From Tahibacter amnicola (lineage in GTDB: Bacteria; Pseudomonadota; Gammaproteobacteria; Xanthomonadales; Rhodanobacteraceae): DNA of 64,000 bases. Below, in pieces: positions 1 to 10,055 of the stretch; within the stretch, counting starts at the first letter, position 1; every line of letters begins with the position of its first letter. The translations under genes and the position numbers were made by a program. A model generated the notes under the pieces. The model did no database searches. It worked only from the letters and a program-made list of their open reading frames with translations, and had not been told where the DNA came from. The stretch is taken from NCBI RefSeq assembly GCF_025398735.1, contig NZ_CP104694.1, positions 423,501 through 487,500 of the forward strand, in the 5' to 3' direction.

Positions 1-133
1 GGCCCGTCCGGTGATTCCGCAGCAGCCGCGCGAGCAACCCTGATCGCCTCTCTGGTGGAACGGGACTCCACCGGCCGCGGTCCTGATCGTTGCTCTGATC
101 GAAGATCGCCGTTGATTCCGGACCTGCCACGCC

Positions 134-403
134 ATGCCCGTTGAAGCGCTGCTCATCACCGTTCTTGTCGGTATCGCCAGCGGCTGGCTGGTTACGCGCT
201 ATCGCCGCGGTCGCGGCTTCGGCCTGCTCGGCAATATCGTCGCCGGTATTCTCGGTGCTTTTGCCGGCGGTTACGGCCTGCGGCGACTGGGCCTGGGCAT
301 CGCCGACAGCCTGGCCGGCGCGGGCGCCGAGGCCGCCATCGGCGCCCTGCTCGTCGCCGTACTGGCCGGCCTGGTGAAGCGGCCGACGCGCCCGCTCAGT
401 TGA
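134..403 (+). CDS. GlsB/YeaQ/YmgE-like small membrane protein
   Basis: This 89-residue protein is almost entirely hydrophobic and Gly/Ala-rich. It has about three membrane segments (roughly residues 5-20, 31-50 and 63-82), with a short Arg-rich loop (RYRRGRGFG) after the first. Size and pattern fit the transglycosylase-associated (GlsB/YeaQ/YmgE) family of inner-membrane proteins, whose biochemical role is unknown. The reading stays open from the ATG at 134 and its last 8 bases overlap the end of the convergent transporter gene. The family call rests on size and composition only, so it is moderately secure. Confidence 0.6.
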   Translation: MPVEALLITVLVGIASGWLVTRYRRGRGFGLLGNIVAGILGAFAGGYGLRRLGLGIADSLAGAGAEAAIGALLVAVLAGLVKRPTRPLS

Positions 404-2069
404 GGTCGGCGTCGCGCGTATCGCGCAGGAACAGGCCACCGATGATCACGGTCGCCACCGCCACCACGATCGGATACCACAGCCCCGCGTAGGGGTCGCC
501 TGTCAACGCCACCAGGGCGAATGCCGTGGTCGGCAGGAAGCCGCCGAACCAGCCGTTGCCGATGTGATACGGCAGGCTCATCGAGGTGTAGCGGATCCGT
601 GTCGGGAACAGTTCCACCAGCCATGCGGCGATCGGCCCGTAGACCATCGTCACATACAGCACCAGCAGCGTGAGCAACGCGAGTACGGCGCCACGGTTGA
701 TCCGCGCCGGATCGGCCTGGGCCGGATACCCGGCCGCCGCCACGGCGGTGGTGACGGCCGTGTTGAGCCGTTCGAGCCGCGGCGCCAGCGCCTCGGGCGC
801 CAGCTGGCGGCCGTCAAAACTGTCGATCTGCGCCGATCCCACGCGGATCACCGCGCCACTGCCCGGCGCGCCGGCGATCGTGCGGTACGGCAGGTTGCGG
901 CCAGCCAGCGCGGTCTTGGCGATATCGCAGGCGCTGCGGAAGGCCACATGCGATTTCAGCTCGCTCGGCACGAACTGGAACGCGCATTCGGAAACATCCG
1001 CCGTGAGCGTGATCGGCGCTGTTGCACTCGCCGCCTCCAGCTGCGGATTGGCGTAGTGCGTCAGGCCGCGGAAGATCGGGAAATAGGTCAGCGCCGCGAT
1101 GAGGCAACCGGCCAGCACGATCGGCTTGCGGCCGACCCGGTCCGACAGCCAGCCGAACAGTACGAAGAAGGGCGTGGCCAGGATCAACGCGCCGGCCATC
1201 AGCAGATTGGCGAGGGTCAGATCGACCTTGAGCGTGTGGGTCAGGAAGAACAGCGCATAGAACTGCCCGCAGTACCAGACGACGGCCTGGCCGGCGGTGG
1301 CGCCGAGCAGCGCCAGGAGGGCGACGCGGCCATTGCGCGAAAAGAAGCTCTCGCGGATGGGCGACTGGCTGACCCGACCGCTGCGCTGCATCTGCTGGAA
1401 CAACGGCGATTCGGCCAGCTGCAGGCGGATCCACACGGAAACGCCCAGCAGCACGATCGACAGGAGGAACGGAATGCGCCAGCCCCAGCGGGCGAAGCTG
1501 TCGGCATCCATGGCGCCGCGGCAGGCCAGGATCACCACCAGCGACAGCAGCAGGCCGAGCGTGGCCGTGGTCTGGATGAAGCTGGTGTAAAACCCGCGCC
1601 GCCCCGGTGGGGCGTGTTCGGCAACGTAGGTCGCTGCGCCGCCGTACTCGCCACCCAGCGCCAGGCCCTGCAGCAGGCGCAACACGATCAGGATGATCGG
1701 CGCGGCGATGCCGATCGAGGCATAGCCCGGCAAGATGCCGACCAGGCACGTCGAGACACCCATCAGCACGATCGTCACCAGGAAGGTGTGCTTGCGACCG
1801 ACCTTGTCCCCCAGGCGCCCGAACACCAGCGCGCCGAAGGGGCGCACCGCGAATCCGGCCGCAAAGGCCAGCAGGGCAAAGATGAAGCCACTGGTCGCAT
1901 CCAGTGCGGTGAAGAACTGCCTGGCGATGATGCCGGCCAGGGCGCCATACAGGTAGAAGTCGTACCACTCGAACACGGTACCCAGGCTCGACGCCAGGAT
2001 CAGCCGGCGGTGCTCGCGCGTCATGCCGCCGTCGGCACGGGATACGGCTTCAACGGGAACAGTCGCCAT
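396..2069 (-). CDS. MFS transporter, metabolite:H+ symporter (MHS) type
   Basis: This 557-residue inner-membrane transporter has 12 predicted helices. It opens with the family hallmark SLGTVFEWYDFYLYG (about residues 30-44), followed by GRLGDKVGRK in the loop 2-3 position and a second DRVGRK in the second half. These features place it with ProP/KgtP/ShiA-like H+ symporters for osmolytes or organic acids. A periplasmic insertion of about 115 residues lies before the last helices and makes it longer than ProP. The substrate cannot be told from sequence. The start at 2069 is preferred because the family motif follows at the normal distance; the upstream open frame has no such match. It is divergent from acsA, so an organic-acid substrate is possible but unproven. 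Confidence 0.8.
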   Translation of the reverse strand: MATVPVEAVSRADGGMTREHRRLILASSLGTVFEWYDFYLYGALAGIIARQFFTALDATSGFIFALLAFAAGFAVRPFGALVFGRLGDKVGRKHTFLVTIVLMGVSTCLVGILPGYASIGIAAPIILIVLRLLQGLALGGEYGGAATYVAEHAPPGRRGFYTSFIQTTATLGLLLSLVVILACRGAMDADSFARWGWRIPFLLSIVLLGVSVWIRLQLAESPLFQQMQRSGRVSQSPIRESFFSRNGRVALLALLGATAGQAVVWYCGQFYALFFLTHTLKVDLTLANLLMAGALILATPFFVLFGWLSDRVGRKPIVLAGCLIAALTYFPIFRGLTHYANPQLEAASATAPITLTADVSECAFQFVPSELKSHVAFRSACDIAKTALAGRNLPYRTIAGAPGSGAVIRVGSAQIDSFDGRQLAPEALAPRLERLNTAVTTAVAAAGYPAQADPARINRGAVLALLTLLVLYVTMVYGPIAAWLVELFPTRIRYTSMSLPYHIGNGWFGGFLPTTAFALVALTGDPYAGLWYPIVVAVATVIIGGLFLRDTRDADLN

Positions 2070-2556
2070 GCGCCGCGCCTCTGGAGGGATGATCAGAAAC
2101 CCACGCCTGAAACGTCGAGCCGGGCGCTTGCGTCCGTGGCCACGTGCATGGAGGACGCCTATGGTCCAGCCTGGCTCGTCGCCCCGGATCTTGCCGGCCC
2201 CGTCCCTCCGCTCGCAGGCCGGGCCCTGTCTCATGCCAATCGGTGATTAGGGCCGTCCGCGCCGTTTCGCAAACGTATGTTCGTCCGGCGCAGGGTGCGC
2301 CGGTGCGGCAACCACGCCTATTGGCTATTGGTCGATGCGCGATCGTCATTCGACTAAAGTTGAACTGGCGTCCATTGAATGCGTCTGCGTAAGTCATGCT
2401 CGCCCTGCCTGGAACAGTGCCCGCAAGCGGGCAACGGGGTTGTGAAGACAACGTCGGGTGGGGACCGTCCCCCATCCGGACAGACGCACGTCGGATCCGT
2501 CGAGCGACGGCGCCCTCACCGGCCCGCGCGGCCACAAGTACACATGGAGAGAATGT
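2070..2556. promoter_or_regulatory. Divergent intergenic region between the transporter and acsA
   Basis: This 487-bp stretch separates two divergently transcribed genes and has no convincing gene of its own. It must hold the acsA promoter and is the natural place for binding by the NarL-type regulator encoded just after acsA. I could not pick out a reliable -35/-10 pair. A short inverted repeat (gggga-ccg-tcccc) lies near 2461-2473. A purine-rich ribosome-binding site (ggagag) sits just before the acsA ATG. Confidence 0.4.
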
Positions 2557-4500
<1,944 letters not shown>

Positions 4501-4569
4501 CACGGCAATCATTGCGCACTCGCCGATGCATGACCTTGGCGGCATTGCGGGAGCATTGCCGTCGATGCC

Positions 4570-5256
4570 ATGCTGGTCGCCATGTCCGAATTCCTGATAG
4601 CCGACGATCATCCGTTGTATCGCGACGCATTGCGCCGCGCGATCACCCAGGCCGCGCCCGACGCGCGGTTGTTCGAGGCCGATACCGTCCCGGCGTTGTT
4701 CAGCCTGGTGGAGGCACACCCGGACGCCGAGCTGTTGCTGCTGGACCTGCACATGCCCGGCGCCCGCGGTTTTTCCGCTTTGGCACATTTGCGCGGCCAG
4801 CACCCGGGGTTGCCGGTGATCGTGGTCTCCGCCCACGAGGAAGCCACGGTGGCGCGTCGCGCCCTCGCGCACGGCGCGGCCGGCTATATTCCCAAGTCCA
4901 GTTCGGCCGACACGATCGTCGCGGCGATCCGGCAGGTGCTTGACGGCGAGATCTGGCTGCCGCCACAGCATGCCGCGGGGGCTGCCGAACTGCGCAGCGA
5001 CGAAGCCCAGGTGGCCGCACGCGTGGCCGAGCTCACGCCACAGCAGTTCCGCGTGCTGGCGATGATTGCCGAGGGCTTGCTCAACAAGCAGATCGCCTAC
5101 GAGCTGGGTGTCTCCGAAGCCACGGTCAAGGCGCACATGACCGCGATCATGCGCAAGCTCGGCTGCAACAACCGCACTCAGGTGGCCTTGGCGGCCAGCC
5201 AGCTCGCGCTCGAACCGGTGACGCCGCCGGCGCCCTCCATCGACGACGATCAATAG
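4570..5256 (+). CDS. NarL/LuxR-type response regulator, probable CrbR/ErdR-like acetate regulator
   Basis: This two-domain transcription factor has 228 residues from the first ATG, or 224 from the ATG at 4582, which starts directly before the receiver domain. The receiver shows the acidic pair in IADDHPLY, the phospho-acceptor Asp59 in LLLDLHMPG and the conserved Lys in YIPKSS. The C-terminal helix-turn-helix reads LTPQQFRVLAMIAEG, then NKQIAYELGVSEATVKAHM. Its position directly after acsA matches the CrbR (Vibrio) and ErdR (Pseudomonas) regulators of acs transcription. The only histidine kinase in the window is the CrbS-like gene near 10-13.6 kb, its likely partner. Confidence 0.85.
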   Translation: MLVAMSEFLIADDHPLYRDALRRAITQAAPDARLFEADTVPALFSLVEAHPDAELLLLDLHMPGARGFSALAHLRGQHPGLPVIVVSAHEEATVARRALAHGAAGYIPKSSSADTIVAAIRQVLDGEIWLPPQHAAGAAELRSDEAQVAARVAELTPQQFRVLAMIAEGLLNKQIAYELGVSEATVKAHMTAIMRKLGCNNRTQVALAASQLALEPVTPPAPSIDDDQ

Positions 5257-5457
5257 CGTCGCTGCCAGGCCGGCGCCCGCCCGCCGGAGGGGGAGATCGG
5301 CACCGGCGCTCGTTCCAGGGAAAGCCCTCCCGCCACGCCCGCTCCATCGGCCGGACGACGCCGGCCGGCACCGCGCCGCACGCGCGGTGTTACCGCGGTG
5401 CTAGTCTTGCCAACGCGCGCGGGTCGGTCCGCCCGTGACCGCACAGACAGGCATACC

Positions 5458-6006
5458 GTGGCAGAAGACGACATCACCGCACTCCTCAAGCAAGCGCACG
5501 CGGGTGACGGCGACGCTCTGGAAACCGTGCTCGAGCGGGTCTACGAGCGCCTGCGCCAGCTGGCACGCCGGCAGCTGGCCGGTGACCGCCACCAGACGCT
5601 CTGCACGACGGCCCTGGTCCATGAAACCTTCATGGGACTGGTGGAGCGCGGCCAGCTGGATTTCGACGACCGCGGACGCTTCTTCGCCTACGCCGCCACG
5701 GCGATGCGCAATGCCCTGATCGACCGTATCCGCCGGCGCGGCACGCGCGACCGCTACGCCGCGGCCGTGGCCCTGGAAGACGACACCGGCGGAACCGATC
5801 GCGCGCTGGACCTCGCTGCCCTCGACCAGGCGTTTGCCAGGTTGACCCAGGTGGATCCCCGCCTTGCCCGCGTGGCCGAGCTACGTCTGGCGGCCGGTCT
5901 GAGCTCCCCGGAAATCGGCGCGGTCCTGGGCGTGACCGACCGCACCGTCGAGCGCGAATGGCTCAAGGCGCGCGCCTTCCTGGTGGCCTGCCTCGACGGG
6001 GCGTGA
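5458..6006 (+). CDS. ECF-family RNA polymerase sigma factor (kinase-linked type)
   Basis: This sigma factor of about 182 residues has the compact sigma2/sigma4 layout of the ECF class that travels with Ser/Thr kinases. Region 2 includes ALVHETFMGLVER and FFAYAATAMRNALIDRIRRR. Region 4 includes the helix-turn-helix LSSPEIGAVLGVTDRTVEREW. The GTG at 5458 is preferred because it gives the usual family length; an earlier in-frame start would add 20 unmatched residues. The stop codon overlaps the kinase ATG in a TGATG arrangement, so the two proteins are probably translated together and the kinase may control the sigma factor. Confidence 0.85.
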   Translation: MAEDDITALLKQAHAGDGDALETVLERVYERLRQLARRQLAGDRHQTLCTTALVHETFMGLVERGQLDFDDRGRFFAYAATAMRNALIDRIRRRGTRDRYAAAVALEDDTGGTDRALDLAALDQAFARLTQVDPRLARVAELRLAAGLSSPEIGAVLGVTDRTVEREWLKARAFLVACLDGA

Positions 6007-8750
6007 TGAAGCTGTCGCTGGACCAGCGCTGGGCGGAGCTGGCGCCGCTCCTGGATGAACTGCTGCCAATGCCGCCGCAGGCGCGCGCGGCCTGGCTGGC
6101 CAGTCAGCCCATCGATGATGACCTGCGCGAACTCGCGCGGCGCCTGGCAGAGGCCGACAGTCGCGCCGGTGATGCCCTGGAAGCCTCCTGCGACACCGAG
6201 CGTGATATCCCGCTGGAGGAACCATCGTCCTTTGTCGCGCCGGAAATCGCCGGCTACCGCGTGATCCGTTTCGTCGGCGCGGGCGGTATGGCCAGTGTGT
6301 TCCTGGCCGAACGCCGTCTTGCCGACACCGTGCAGGCGGTTGCACTGAAGTTGCTTCGTCTCAATGTGCACAATCCGGAAGAGCGTCGTTTGTTCCGACG
6401 GGAACAGGCGGCCCTGGCGCGACTGGAACATCGCAACATCGCCCGCCTGATCGACGCCGGTTTCGCCGCCGACGGCACGCCCTGGCTGGCCGTGGAGTAT
6501 GTCGAAGGTGAATCGCTGCTGGCCTGGTGCGACAGCCGGTGCGTCGATCTGCGCCAGCGCGCAATCGTTTTCCTGGAGATCTGCCAGGCCGTATCAGCGG
6601 CGCACCAGGCCCTGATCGTTCACCGCGACCTCAAGCCCGCCAATGTGCTGGTACGCACGGATGGCACGGTGAAGCTCGTCGATTTCGGCATCGCCAAACT
6701 GCTGGAAGCCGACGGTGACGCCACGCGGACCGAGATGCGCCGCCTGACCCCGGGCTATGCCGCGCCCGAACAGTTCCACGGCGACGCCGTGGGCACCGGG
6801 GCCGACATCTATGCGCTGGGCGTGATCCTGACCGAGTTGATGACGGGCACGCGCCCGGAACCGCATGCGGACGGATCCGTCGCGCGGCTGTCGACGCAGC
6901 GGATCGACCTTGCCTGCGCGCAGGCCCGCGGCACCGACGTGGCCAGTCTGCGCCGGCTCGTACGCGGCGACCTGGAAGCGATCGTCGGCCGCGCCCTGCG
7001 GCCCGACCCACGCCAGCGCTATGCCTCGGTCGAGGCCCTTGCCGCCGATGTCGACGCCTGGCTGCAGAACCGGCCTGTCGCAGCACGGCGCGGCACGCGG
7101 CGCTACCGGCTGGGTTGTTTTCTGCGTCGCCACACGATGGCGCTGGCCGCCAGCACGATCGCCGTCGTGGCGTTGCTGGCCGCGACGGGCATCAGCCTGC
7201 GCCTGGCGCAGCGCGCCGACCAGGCAGCGGCGCTGGCGCGGGAAGAAGCGCAGCGCGCGCGACGGGTGCAGGACTTCGTCGTCGGCATGTTCCGCGTGGG
7301 CGAGAACGGCATTCCCAAGGGCCGTGCGACGTCCGCCGAGGAGCTGGTCGACCGCGCCCTCGCCGTGGCACGCCGCGAATTTCGCAACCAGCCCGAATCG
7401 CTGGTTCCGCTGCTGGGCGCCCTGGGTGAACTGCACCGCGGACTGGGTCACCTGGATACCTCGCTGGCCGTGCTGGCCGAAGCGGCGGATATCGGCCAGT
7501 CGCGCCTGGGCGCCGGGGACTCGCGCACCCTCGGAGCCGAAGCGGAACTGGCACACACGCGGTTTCGTGCCGGCGACTACGGCCCGGCCGCGGAGCGCCT
7601 GCGCGCCGCCATGGCCCGCTACCACACCGCCGGGGGCGCGCCGAGCGAGGCGGTTTCCGCGGCCCTTGGCCGGCTGGGCATGCTGGAACTGCAGCTGGAC
7701 GAGCCCGGTACCGCACTGGCGCACCTGGCCGAATCCGTGGAGATCGGCCGGCGCGTCTTCGCCGGCGACCACCCTGCCCTGCAACGCACGATCGAGGTCT
7801 ACGGTGGAGCACTCGCCGATGCCGGCCAGCCCGCCCACGCCGCCGCCGTGCTGGGCGAAAACCTCGCGATGGCGCGCCGCCTGTATGGCAACGACCACAT
7901 CGTTGTTGCCAGTGCGCTGGAATCCATTGCGGTCCTTGAAGCCAGCCGCGGCCGGCTGGCGCCGGCCGCAACGGCGATCGAAGAAGCTCATGCCACTATC
8001 CGTCGCGTAGCACCGGGCCCCAGCACGATCGGTGCCTACGTGGCCAATACCCGCGGCATCGTACAACTGCGGCGCAGCGATGCACTCGCCGCTCGCGCCT
8101 CCTTCGAGGAGGCCATGCAGATGTATGCCGCCCTCAATCCGGCGGAGCATCCGATGGCCGCCGCCACCCAGGGCAACCTCGGGCTGGCGGCGATGGAGCT
8201 GGAGGACTATCCCGCCGCCGCCACGCACTATCGCCGGGCGCGCGACATCAGCCGCATCGTCCGCCCCGCCGGCGATGAGCGCATCGCCAGCTTTGCCTGC
8301 CTCATGGCGGCTGCCCTGCAGCATGCCCGCGATCCCTCCGTCACGGCCGAGATCGACGCGGCGCTGGCGATCTTCGGCTCACCACGCGCCGCGCTGTCAC
8401 TCACGCATGCGGAGTGCCTGGCGCTGGCGGCGCTGGCCGCGCTGGAAAACGGCGATGCGGCGCGGGCTGTGCTGCTGGCCGATCCGGTGCTCGCGCACGG
8501 TCCGCGACTGGGCGGCGACGGCACGCCGGTACTGGTGGCCAGCGTGGTGCGGGCGCGGGTCGCGCTCGCCGCCGGCGACAAGGCAGCCGCGATGCGCGTT
8601 CTGGCGGCATCGACGACCGCGTCAACGATCATCCTCACGCCGCGGCGCGCTGCCACAGCCTGGTCCGAGCTGGCCGGACTGGCACGTCAAATCGGCAACG
8701 AGGAACTGGCGCGCACCGCCACCGCCCGCGCGGAAGCGCTACGTCTTTAG
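6006..8750 (+). CDS. Membrane Ser/Thr protein kinase with C-terminal TPR repeats
   Basis: This 914-residue protein has a cytoplasmic Hanks-type kinase domain (about residues 84-355), a single membrane helix near 377-398 and a long helical TPR-type region after it. Visible kinase motifs are the Gly loop GAGGMASVFLAE (91-102), the ATP lysine Lys115 in VALKLL, the catalytic HRDLKPANVL with Asp208, and the metal-binding DFG at 226-228. All key residues are intact, so it should be active. The start overlaps the sigma factor stop by one base. In this gene pair the kinase is expected to respond to an envelope signal through the TPR part, but signal and substrate are unknown. Confidence 0.9.
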   Translation: MKLSLDQRWAELAPLLDELLPMPPQARAAWLASQPIDDDLRELARRLAEADSRAGDALEASCDTERDIPLEEPSSFVAPEIAGYRVIRFVGAGGMASVFLAERRLADTVQAVALKLLRLNVHNPEERRLFRREQAALARLEHRNIARLIDAGFAADGTPWLAVEYVEGESLLAWCDSRCVDLRQRAIVFLEICQAVSAAHQALIVHRDLKPANVLVRTDGTVKLVDFGIAKLLEADGDATRTEMRRLTPGYAAPEQFHGDAVGTGADIYALGVILTELMTGTRPEPHADGSVARLSTQRIDLACAQARGTDVASLRRLVRGDLEAIVGRALRPDPRQRYASVEALAADVDAWLQNRPVAARRGTRRYRLGCFLRRHTMALAASTIAVVALLAATGISLRLAQRADQAAALAREEAQRARRVQDFVVGMFRVGENGIPKGRATSAEELVDRALAVARREFRNQPESLVPLLGALGELHRGLGHLDTSLAVLAEAADIGQSRLGAGDSRTLGAEAELAHTRFRAGDYGPAAERLRAAMARYHTAGGAPSEAVSAALGRLGMLELQLDEPGTALAHLAESVEIGRRVFAGDHPALQRTIEVYGGALADAGQPAHAAAVLGENLAMARRLYGNDHIVVASALESIAVLEASRGRLAPAATAIEEAHATIRRVAPGPSTIGAYVANTRGIVQLRRSDALAARASFEEAMQMYAALNPAEHPMAAATQGNLGLAAMELEDYPAAATHYRRARDISRIVRPAGDERIASFACLMAAALQHARDPSVTAEIDAALAIFGSPRAALSLTHAECLALAALAALENGDAARAVLLADPVLAHGPRLGGDGTPVLVASVVRARVALAAGDKAAAMRVLAASTTASTIILTPRRAATAWSELAGLARQIGNEELARTATARAEALRL

Positions 8751-8787
8751 CAGCATGCTTGCACTGCGGCTGCCGGGTCGCTCCCGG

Positions 8788-8813
8788 GTCGCCGCGACAA
8801 CGTGCGCGGCGAC
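8788..8813. terminator. Hairpin between convergent genes
   Basis: A perfect 9-bp stem (gtcgccgcg / cgcggcgac) with an 8-base loop lies in the 78-bp gap between the kinase gene and the convergent small gene. There is no T-tract on either side, so it may be a weak or factor-assisted terminator. Confidence 0.4.
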
Positions 8814-8828
8814 CTCCACTCACATGTT

Positions 8829-9059
8829 CTAGCCGAACTGTACGACGCTGAACCAGCGTCCAGAGCTGGACTCCACAAGCGCGTCCATCGCCTCGTTCCA
8901 CGAATACCAGCCCCCGTTTTCATCCCGCGCCCACCGCAGCCATTCACGCCGCCTCGGCTCGCATTCGGGATTTCGGGGTTCCTGGAAGACGCGCAGTTCC
9001 CGTTCCACACCCTCGGAATCGCGAACGACCAGCCTGCCCTTGCCTGCGAACATGTCCAT
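8829..9059 (-). CDS. Small hypothetical protein
   Basis: This 76-residue soluble protein is of no family I recognise. It begins MDMFAGKGRLVVRD, is rich in Trp, Arg and Glu in the middle, and ends in WFSVVQFG. The start at 9059 is supported by a strong ggaggt ribosome-binding site nine bases upstream; an ATG ten codons earlier lacks one. The good ribosome-binding site and balanced composition suggest it is a real gene. It stands alone between the kinase and the acetyltransferase gene. Confidence 0.6.
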   Translation of the reverse strand: MDMFAGKGRLVVRDSEGVERELRVFQEPRNPECEPRRREWLRWARDENGGWYSWNEAMDALVESSSGRWFSVVQFG

Positions 9060-9365
9060 ACGAGTGTTACCTCCGCCAGCTATGCTCACGGGAGCAGTGC
9101 TCCCGATGCAGATGCAGCAGAAGATGTGCCAGCGCGCGCGATGTCGCAGAAATCATCGCGACCGCGGCGGACCCGGCCATTTTGATCGAGCAGTTCACAG
9201 TTTTCCGTGGGTCCGCCGCGCACAACGCCCGACTGGACCGTCGCTTTGCCGCAATGCGTCAGCGTGCAATGGCACAGGCGGACATTTTTCGCGCAATGCC
9301 GGGGGTTTCCGTGCCACGCCGTGCGCGCGTCCGGGCACTTCGAGTGCGCGGTGGCGGGGTGGTTC

Positions 9366-9869
9366 CTAGCCCGGCATCTGCACGTCCAGCGGCTGCGCCG
9401 CAAGCGCCATGAGGGCGTCGCCGCTGACGCGCTGCACCGTCCATTCGTCCATGGGTACGGCGCCGAGGCTGCGATAGAAGGCGATGGAGGGCGCGTTCCA
9501 GTCCAGCACCCACCACTCGAATCGGCCACAGCCACGTGCGACCGCCAGCTTCGCCAGGTACACCATCAGCGCCTTGCCGTAGCCTTTGCCGCGATAGGCC
9601 GGGCGCACGAACAGGTCTTCCAGGTACAGGCCGCGGCGTCCGACAAAGGTCGAGAAATTGTGGAAGAAGAGCGCGAATCCGACGCAGGCGTCCGATTCGT
9701 AGGCCAGAATCACTTCGGCGACCGGCCGGTCTCCGAAGAGCTGGTCGCGCAGGATCGCTTCGGTGGTGACGACCTGGTCCAGCATCTTTTCGTAGTCGGC
9801 CAGTTCACGGATCAGGGCGAGGATCTCCGGGGTGTCCTCGGCGGTGGCGAAACGCAGCGTCAGTGACAT
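9366..9869 (-). CDS. GNAT-family N-acetyltransferase
   Basis: This 167-residue cytoplasmic acetyltransferase has the GNAT fold. The acetyl-CoA-binding motif A reads LFVRPAYRGKGYGKALM, preceded by a beta-bulge strand (GLYLEDLF). The C-terminal half (FEWWVLDWNAPSIAFYRSLGA) matches motif B and is typical of the subgroup that includes diamine/spermidine acetyltransferase-like proteins. The acceptor substrate cannot be assigned. The start at 9869 removes eight residues that do not align with the family. Confidence 0.85.
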   Translation of the reverse strand: MSLTLRFATAEDTPEILALIRELADYEKMLDQVVTTEAILRDQLFGDRPVAEVILAYESDACVGFALFFHNFSTFVGRRGLYLEDLFVRPAYRGKGYGKALMVYLAKLAVARGCGRFEWWVLDWNAPSIAFYRSLGAVPMDEWTVQRVSGDALMALAAQPLDVQMPG

Positions 9870-10055
9870 GGCGGACTCGTTCGGAAGGGGCACGGCAGTA
9901 TGCCATTGCGACGGAGCGCCACCGTCACGCGGCGGGCGTCTGCGTGACGCGGTGATGCCAGCCGCGCGCGGCGCTGTGGCCGCGCATTGCCGGGCCTGGC
10001 CGCGCCCTGCTCAGCCTGCGGCGCTATCCAACCTATCCGCTACGTACTCCGTAGC

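Noticed and set aside
564-2246. Long plus-strand open frame opposite the MFS transporter
   Set aside because: Its translation is Arg/Gln/Glu-rich and repetitive, the mirror image of a GC-rich membrane gene; it has no family motif.
6594-8324. Long minus-strand open frame opposite the kinase
   Set aside because: The kinase motifs on the plus strand are complete; the antisense frame has no recognisable domain.
9182-9412. Small plus-strand frame beginning at 9182
   Set aside because: It starts with TTG, runs into the end of the acetyltransferase gene and becomes Ala/Pro/Arg-rich; no ribosome-binding site was seen.
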